A stretch of 48,074 bases of DNA from NCBI RefSeq assembly GCF_005405445.1, contig NZ_BJEB01000007.1, forward strand, positions 1 to 48,074, written 5' to 3'. This DNA comes from Paucilactobacillus nenjiangensis. GTDB lineage: Bacteria > Bacillota > Bacilli > Lactobacillales > Lactobacillaceae. The translations under genes were made by a program, and so were the position numbers. Below are positions 43,629 through 48,074 of the stretch, one piece after another. Positions within the stretch are counted from its first letter, which is position 1. Each line of letters begins with the position of its first letter. The notes beneath the pieces are model-generated. The model saw nothing but the letters and a program-made list of their open reading frames with translations, was not told the DNA's origin and searched no databases.

Positions 43629-44570
43629 ATGGACGTCAATCAAATTAAAAATATTGCGAACATTGGGGCTGGCACAATGGGACATGCGACTGCACTACAA
43701 TTTGCCATGCATGGGTATCACGTCACCATTTTAGATTCCAGTCACGATGCACTTGAAAAGGGAATGGATGCCATCAACCACGACATTGCTACTTTCCAAA
43801 AAGCTGGACTGATTACTGAAACGTTAGAAGATATTACACAGCGCATCAGCATTACGACAGATTATGAAATAGCGTTCCCGAGAGCTGATTTTGTCATCGA
43901 ATCTGTGATTGAAGACTTGAAAATTAAACAAAATGTCTGGCAACATGTGGAGGAATTTGTCTCCGACGATACTATTTTAGCCACCAATACTTCTGGTCTG
44001 AGTCCAACAGCTATTCAATCTGTGTTAAAACATCCAGAACGTTTCGTCGTCGCTCATTTTTGGAATCCGGCTCAATTAATGCCATTAGTTGAAATTGTTC
44101 CTGGCGAAAAAACTAATCAAGCCACCATGGATTTGACCGAACAATTAATCAAAAAGATTGGTAAGCATGGTGTGCCACTACAAAAAGAATCACTGGGCTT
44201 TGTCGGGAATCGAATCCAACTGGCGGTGATTCGCGAAGCGCTGCATATTGTCGACGAAGGGATTGCTACTCCCGCCGCAGTTGATGACATTATCAAATAC
44301 AGTTTAGGCCGACGCTGGAGCTTGGTTGGACCCATCGCAAGTGCCGATCTAGGTGGCCTCGATATCTTCCGTGGCGTTAGTACCTATCTATACGACGACT
44401 TGGCTAATGATACTGGCGTTGATCCAGTTCTTAATCAAAAAGTTAAAGATAACAATTTAGGTTTAAAAACTGGCCATGGATTCTTTGACTGGCACGGTGA
44501 AGATGGCCAAAAAATTGTCGCGCAACGAGATCAAGCTTTAATGGAATTACTCAAACAAGATAAAGACTAA
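43629..44570 (+). CDS. 3-hydroxyacyl-CoA dehydrogenase family protein
   Basis: This NAD-dependent dehydrogenase has 313 residues. The N-terminal Rossmann motif is NIGAGTMG (residues 11-18). The active-site block is AHFWNPAQLMPLVEIVPG with catalytic H143 and N146. The C-terminal domain has GFVGNRIQLAVIREALHIVDEG and GLDIFRG. The family includes 3-hydroxybutyryl-CoA and L-gulonate-3 dehydrogenases; HFWNP with MPLVE does not settle which. No thiolase or crotonase is nearby, so a sugar-acid or other hydroxy-acid substrate is plausible. ATG 43629 follows TTGGAGGAAACATT. Monocistronic. Confidence 0.85.
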   Translation: MDVNQIKNIANIGAGTMGHATALQFAMHGYHVTILDSSHDALEKGMDAINHDIATFQKAGLITETLEDITQRISITTDYEIAFPRADFVIESVIEDLKIKQNVWQHVEEFVSDDTILATNTSGLSPTAIQSVLKHPERFVVAHFWNPAQLMPLVEIVPGEKTNQATMDLTEQLIKKIGKHGVPLQKESLGFVGNRIQLAVIREALHIVDEGIATPAAVDDIIKYSLGRRWSLVGPIASADLGGLDIFRGVSTYLYDDLANDTGVDPVLNQKVKDNNLGLKTGHGFFDWHGEDGQKIVAQRDQALMELLKQDKD

Positions 44571-44619
44571 ATAAAACACAGAAACTGCTGGTAAATGCCA
44601 ACAACTTCTGTGTTTTATT
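44570..44619. terminator. Bidirectional terminator
   Basis: Arms AATAAAACACAGAA and TTCTGTGTTTTATT pair perfectly with T-runs on both sides, between the convergent dehydrogenase and topoisomerase genes. It overlaps the topoisomerase stop. Confidence 0.85.
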
Positions 44620-46699
44620 TTTTGCCAAAATCAGCTTTAAATCCCCAAAACTTTTTGCCCTTATATGTTTGTTCCTTCAACATTCCACTAGCCGTATAAG
44701 CCTTGCCAGCTTTACTTTTAGCCGCAAATGAAATTACCTGGCCGGCCAATAGCTGCTGAATTTCACCTTCAGTAAATTTATGACCGCCCCAAGTCGAACT
44801 AAACTCGACTGCTTTGCCGTTCGTCAATTGACCCTTTGTCTTTGGTTTGGCCGCATATTTCTTGGTTGCTTTGACTTGTTTCCCGACAAATTGTGTTAGT
44901 TCCCGACTGTTTTTTAAAATAATTGGTAAATCATGTTCAATCACTCTAGTCGCCGAATTTACTACAATCGCCGGTGATTCATTGAGTTTGCCAACTTCAT
45001 CCATATGATCAAATAGTTGTTTGGTGATATTAGGAGATCCAATCCAGCTATCGCGCACTAACACGGCGGCAATGGTTCCCGGTTGAGTCAGTGTATAAAA
45101 GCCTTTTTGATCTTTGATAAATGCATTTTTGCCACTTGTCAGTTGAGCTTGCACGCCCAATCGAGTCGCACCAGTGCCGATATTGTGTTTTTCAAGAAAT
45201 TTGCCAATCCAATCTGCGCTCGGTCTAGTTGGCTTAGGATTAGCTCCTTGATAAACAAATGGTTCTGCCTCAGGCCCCACGACATCACTGACAGAATTAG
45301 ACTCATCATCAGAGTCAGTATCATCAAAAATAGCCTTGTAATTCAATTGCACAGGTACATTAAACCCAGTTTTAAAATCGGGATATAATTCCAATTCTGC
45401 AGTGACCCGATCAAACTGATAGTCTTCGCCTAAAATAGCTAAATAATTAAGTGCCAATGTCCGATAAATCGCCTGCGCACTCGGACCATACTTAGACAAT
45501 GATTCTAACGAACTAGGGACTTTAACTCCTGGTCGGTTCGCCCCATGGGCTGCTTCTGTGGCGCGATGTTTGCTCCGCAAGGTTCGATGAGTTAAGAGCT
45601 GTTGATTAGCTCCAACAACTTGAGCAATCGCATCGACTACCGGCAAGAGCTCATTAAATTGTTCTTGAGTAATTTTCTTATCTTCGGTTCGGGGGTACGA
45701 AACAATTTCTGCTTCATACATTTTTTGATAGGTCGCCAGCACTTCCTTAGAATTAAACCCTTGCTTCGCCAGAATGGAACCTAACTTTGCTAAATCTATC
45801 AAGGCCCCGGGAGCTTGAGTCTTGTGTTGGCGTTTGATATTAGTAACTGGGCTTTTAGTATATTTATCAACTTCCGCTTGACCGTCTTTTTCAGTTGCAA
45901 ATCGGGCAGTTCGTTTTTGTTCGTCATCTTTTAAGGAACGGGCAAAAATATGACCAGCGGGATCTTTAAACTTCGCTTCATAGTACGGGGTCTTCACGTA
46001 TTGATCAATCAATTGTTGCTGTTGCCAAATTTTTAAGACAATCACTGACTTCAAGCGACCTTGATTAATTACCTTTACTCGATAACCCGCTTGTCGCGCC
46101 GCGTACGTTGAAATCCTGGTCAGCTGCATCGAAAGAAAATCCCATTTGCTCCGTGCATCTGACTTGAGGTATTCGCCTTGTTTAAATTGGTCCGTGATTT
46201 CGACCATACTGTGCATTGCTTGATTCAATGACTTGGGTGTTTCATCAGCAAATCGAATCCGATAAACCGGCTTGTTCCATTTGATTGCATTGACAATCTC
46301 CCAGCCCAGTAAATCCCCTTCACCAGAAGGATCATTATCCGTCGCAATTAAAATAGCATCCGCATTGGCGGCTTCACTCTTGATTGCATTTACGTCATCT
46401 CGCGTCGATTTTGATTTTTTCGTATATGAATTATATGACTTTGCGTAAGTTTTGGCCCACGAAAAATCGGCCTGATTCCATGGCATTGTTTTCATATCCG
46501 ACCAAGAACTGTAGCGCTCCTTTTCGGCATCTGTCTTCACCATTTTTTCAGGATCTTTAAACTCCATTAAGTGACCATGGGCATGTACAATTTTGTACGT
46601 TTTACCTGCCACTGTGCCACTCGTACCACCAAATGCCTTGGCCATATGCTTTGCTGCACTAGCCTTTTCGGCCAAAATTAACATATCCAATATCGACAT
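44615..46699 (-). CDS. Type IA DNA topoisomerase (TopB-like)
   Basis: This is a type IA topoisomerase of 694 residues. The N-terminal Toprim domain starts LILAEKASAAKHMA (Glu of the EK motif) and holds the acidic triad as ATDNDPSGEGD, where chromosomal enzymes usually have DPDREGE. The catalytic tyrosine is Y335 in EIVSYPRTEDKKI. The C-terminus has no zinc fingers and instead a short repeat-like block (VEFSSTWGGHKFTEGEIQQLLAGQVISF). This matches the TopB-type enzymes often carried by plasmids and mobile regions in lactic acid bacteria. ATG 46699 follows AAAGGA; a longer frame exists upstream. Confidence 0.85.
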   Translation of the reverse strand: MSILDMLILAEKASAAKHMAKAFGGTSGTVAGKTYKIVHAHGHLMEFKDPEKMVKTDAEKERYSSWSDMKTMPWNQADFSWAKTYAKSYNSYTKKSKSTRDDVNAIKSEAANADAILIATDNDPSGEGDLLGWEIVNAIKWNKPVYRIRFADETPKSLNQAMHSMVEITDQFKQGEYLKSDARSKWDFLSMQLTRISTYAARQAGYRVKVINQGRLKSVIVLKIWQQQQLIDQYVKTPYYEAKFKDPAGHIFARSLKDDEQKRTARFATEKDGQAEVDKYTKSPVTNIKRQHKTQAPGALIDLAKLGSILAKQGFNSKEVLATYQKMYEAEIVSYPRTEDKKITQEQFNELLPVVDAIAQVVGANQQLLTHRTLRSKHRATEAAHGANRPGVKVPSSLESLSKYGPSAQAIYRTLALNYLAILGEDYQFDRVTAELELYPDFKTGFNVPVQLNYKAIFDDTDSDDESNSVSDVVGPEAEPFVYQGANPKPTRPSADWIGKFLEKHNIGTGATRLGVQAQLTSGKNAFIKDQKGFYTLTQPGTIAAVLVRDSWIGSPNITKQLFDHMDEVGKLNESPAIVVNSATRVIEHDLPIILKNSRELTQFVGKQVKATKKYAAKPKTKGQLTNGKAVEFSSTWGGHKFTEGEIQQLLAGQVISFAAKSKAGKAYTASGMLKEQTYKGKKFWGFKADFGKK

Positions 46700-46823
46700 A
46701 CCTTCCTTTATTTTCTTAACATATTGTACCAATTTACTTCATTTTTTTGTGTTAATTTAGTTAAATATCACAAATACCCTTTCTTTTTATGGTTATTATG
46801 ATTAAAATTAGATTAGAAAATGA

Positions 46824-46852
46824 TTGACATTTTTTAATTTTATTACTAACAT
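46824..46852 (+). promoter_or_regulatory. Promoter of the Ldh_2 dehydrogenase
   Basis: There is a perfect -35 TTGACA (46824-46829), a 17-base spacer and TAACAT (46847-46852). A second -10-like TACAAT lies about 10 bases downstream. Confidence 0.65.
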
Positions 46853-46898
46853 GTGAAATACAATACAATTTATACATAGAACAGGAGAACATAATATA

Positions 46899-47984
46899 AT
46901 GGTAAAACGATATGATAGCACCAAAATTAACGAACTGGTCTACGACATTTACAAAGCCTATGGTTTCTCAGAGGAACAAAGTCATCAAGCTGCTGACATG
47001 TTGATTTACACTGATTTACATGGTATTGAATCTCACGGGGTTCAACGCTTAGTCATGTATGATAACTTCATTCAAAACGGTAAAATCCGCGTTCAAAGCG
47101 CTCCTGAGATTGTGAAAGAAACAGACGTCAGTGCCGTTGTAGACGCTCACTTTGGTTTAGGCCAACTTAACGGCATCTACAGTATGGATATCGCCATTCA
47201 AAAAGCTAAGGAACATGGAATTGGAATTGTTACCACCCGTAATTCCGGTCACTACGGCATTGCAGGTTACTATGCCAACATGGCCGCGGAACAAGGACTG
47301 ATGGGGATGTCATCATGTAACTCACGTCCTGCCATGTTACCAACTCACGCGACAAAAGCCTTAGTTGGGACTAATCCAATTGCCTTTGCAATGCCAGCAA
47401 AGCCCCATACCTTTATTTTCGATGTCGCTACAACGACGGTTCCTCAGGGTAAAATTGAAGTCTATCGTAAACTCGAAAAAGATTTGCCAGCTTTATGGGT
47501 GGCCAAAGATGGCGAAACCCCTGTCTATGATCACAATGATACCGAAGATTTTGATTTACTTCGTGATCCTGATGCTAACGTTGGATTAGCTCCTTTAGGT
47601 GGTGTCACTGAAGATACTGGTAGCCACAAAGGCTTTGGTTTAGGTGTAATCGTTGAAGTATTTACTTCAATTCTTTCCATGGGTAATGTGTCTAATGAAA
47701 TTACTCCAACCGACCTATCTGTGGGCCCTTGTCAAAGTTTCGTTGCTATCGATCCTTCAATTTTTGGCGATAAAGATGCCATCTTTGAAAAATTCTCTAA
47801 TTACCTGCAAGATATTCGTTCATTACCTGCTGTCCCAGGCAAAACTATCTATGTGGCCGGCGATAAAGAAGCACTCGCATATGAAAATAATATCAAAAAC
47901 GGGATTGAAATTGATGACCGGACTCTTGAAGAAATTGAAGCTATCGCAGCTCGCTTAAACGTGAAGTACGAAGCATTCGTATAA
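46899..47984 (+). CDS. Malate/L-lactate dehydrogenase family (Ldh_2) oxidoreductase
   Basis: This NAD(P)-dependent 2-hydroxy-acid dehydrogenase has 361 residues. It belongs to the Ldh_2 family (MdhA, YlbC, ureidoglycolate and sulfolactate dehydrogenases), not the classical LDH/MDH fold. The conserved blocks are ADMLIYTDLHGIESHGVQRL with the catalytic His, TTRNSGHYGIAGYYANMA, GTNPIAFAMPA and GGVTEDTGSHKGFGLGVIVE. The substrate within the family is not settled by sequence. The start ATG follows ACAGGAGAACATAAT. The gene ends close to the group II intron end. Confidence 0.92.
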   Translation: MVKRYDSTKINELVYDIYKAYGFSEEQSHQAADMLIYTDLHGIESHGVQRLVMYDNFIQNGKIRVQSAPEIVKETDVSAVVDAHFGLGQLNGIYSMDIAIQKAKEHGIGIVTTRNSGHYGIAGYYANMAAEQGLMGMSSCNSRPAMLPTHATKALVGTNPIAFAMPAKPHTFIFDVATTTVPQGKIEVYRKLEKDLPALWVAKDGETPVYDHNDTEDFDLLRDPDANVGLAPLGGVTEDTGSHKGFGLGVIVEVFTSILSMGNVSNEITPTDLSVGPCQSFVAIDPSIFGDKDAIFEKFSNYLQDIRSLPAVPGKTIYVAGDKEALAYENNIKNGIEIDDRTLEEIEAIAARLNVKYEAFV

Positions 47985-48002
47985 TCAATTAAATGGTAAT
48001 CG

Positions 48003-48074
48003 AGTAGGAGGCAGTTGATTAGTTCAGCTACCGACCTCTCACACCACCGTACGTACGGTTCCGTATACGGCGGT
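48003..48074 (-). mobile_element. 3' end of a group II intron (domains V and VI), continuing past the window
   Basis: On the minus strand the last bases of the window form a domain V-like hairpin. ACCGCCGTA pairs with TACGTACGGTGGT around a short GGAA-type loop (48043-48074). It is followed by GTGTGAGAGGTC and then a domain VI-like stem: GGTAG/CTGCC with an inner TGA/TCA and an unpaired A that would be the branch point (about 48008-48036). The 3' splice site would be near 48003-48005, about 20 bases past the dehydrogenase stop. The intron body and any maturase lie beyond position 48074. Confidence 0.75.

Noticed and set aside
1-48074. CRISPR array, prophage or antiphage system
   Set aside because: No regularly spaced direct repeats, Cas, phage structural or known defence proteins were recognised among the genes.

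Overview
This window reads as a chromosome segment of a low-GC Gram-positive lactic acid bacterium, most likely in the Lactobacillaceae. The evidence is the gene order dut-radA-PIN/TRAM-gltX-cysS-mrnC-rlmB-sigH-rpmG-secE-nusG-rplKA-rplJL, which matches the Firmicute block around sigH. Other support comes from strong GGAGG ribosome binding sites, TTG/GTG starts, U-tailed terminators, a PepC aminopeptidase, an LPXTG surface protein and a LysM-CHAP wall hydrolase. The genus cannot be settled by reading alone.

Layout. Positions 1-3.7 kb hold accessory surface genes: a DUF1275 membrane protein with a stop just after its ideal start, a frameshifted glycosyltransferase, an intact acyltransferase-3 and a frameshifted DUF4767 lipoprotein. 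Positions 3.9-9.5 kb hold the translation and transcription block on the minus strand, with an L10 leader/attenuator, two candidate L1-binding sites, secE and rpmG (both short) and a sigH-like sigma factor. Positions 9.5-16.5 kb hold cysS, gltX, the PIN/TRAM protein, radA and dut; the block is interrupted by a VanX-like dipeptidase preceded by a candidate small RNA. Positions 16.6-22.3 kb hold a small acetyltransferase, pepC, gpmA, a LysM-CHAP hydrolase behind four WalR-type half-sites and two transporters. Positions 22.3-26.6 kb are a compact fabH-accB-accC-accD-accA operon. Then come tRNA-Leu(AAG), sprT, tex and the NAD salvage pair pncB-nadE.

Positions 32-38 kb hold an ABC exporter pair, a region of degenerate repeats and a proC-nagA-gntR unit. 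That unit carries two dre-type GntR operators, one over the proC promoter and one over the gntR promoter. A GyrI-like gene next to it is interrupted by a stop codon. Positions 38-43 kb hold an Mga-type regulator divergent from a second, nonsense-interrupted acyltransferase, then a lipoprotein and an LPXTG protein. Positions 43.6-48 kb hold a 3-hydroxyacyl-CoA dehydrogenase family protein, a type IA topoisomerase and an Ldh_2-family dehydrogenase. The window ends inside the 3' end (domains V and VI) of a group II intron on the minus strand.

Themes. Four accessory genes are interrupted by a frameshift or in-frame stop, and a fifth has a stop near its start. All of these genes encode envelope or sensory functions; the housekeeping genes are intact. 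This fits ongoing decay of surface functions, although sequencing error cannot be excluded without reads. The most informative regulatory signals are the WalR box array, the dre-controlled proC-nagA-gntR unit, the anti-Shine-Dalgarno-bearing candidate sRNA at about 11.03-11.17 kb and the paired L1-like leader motifs. No CRISPR array, prophage or complete insertion sequence was seen.
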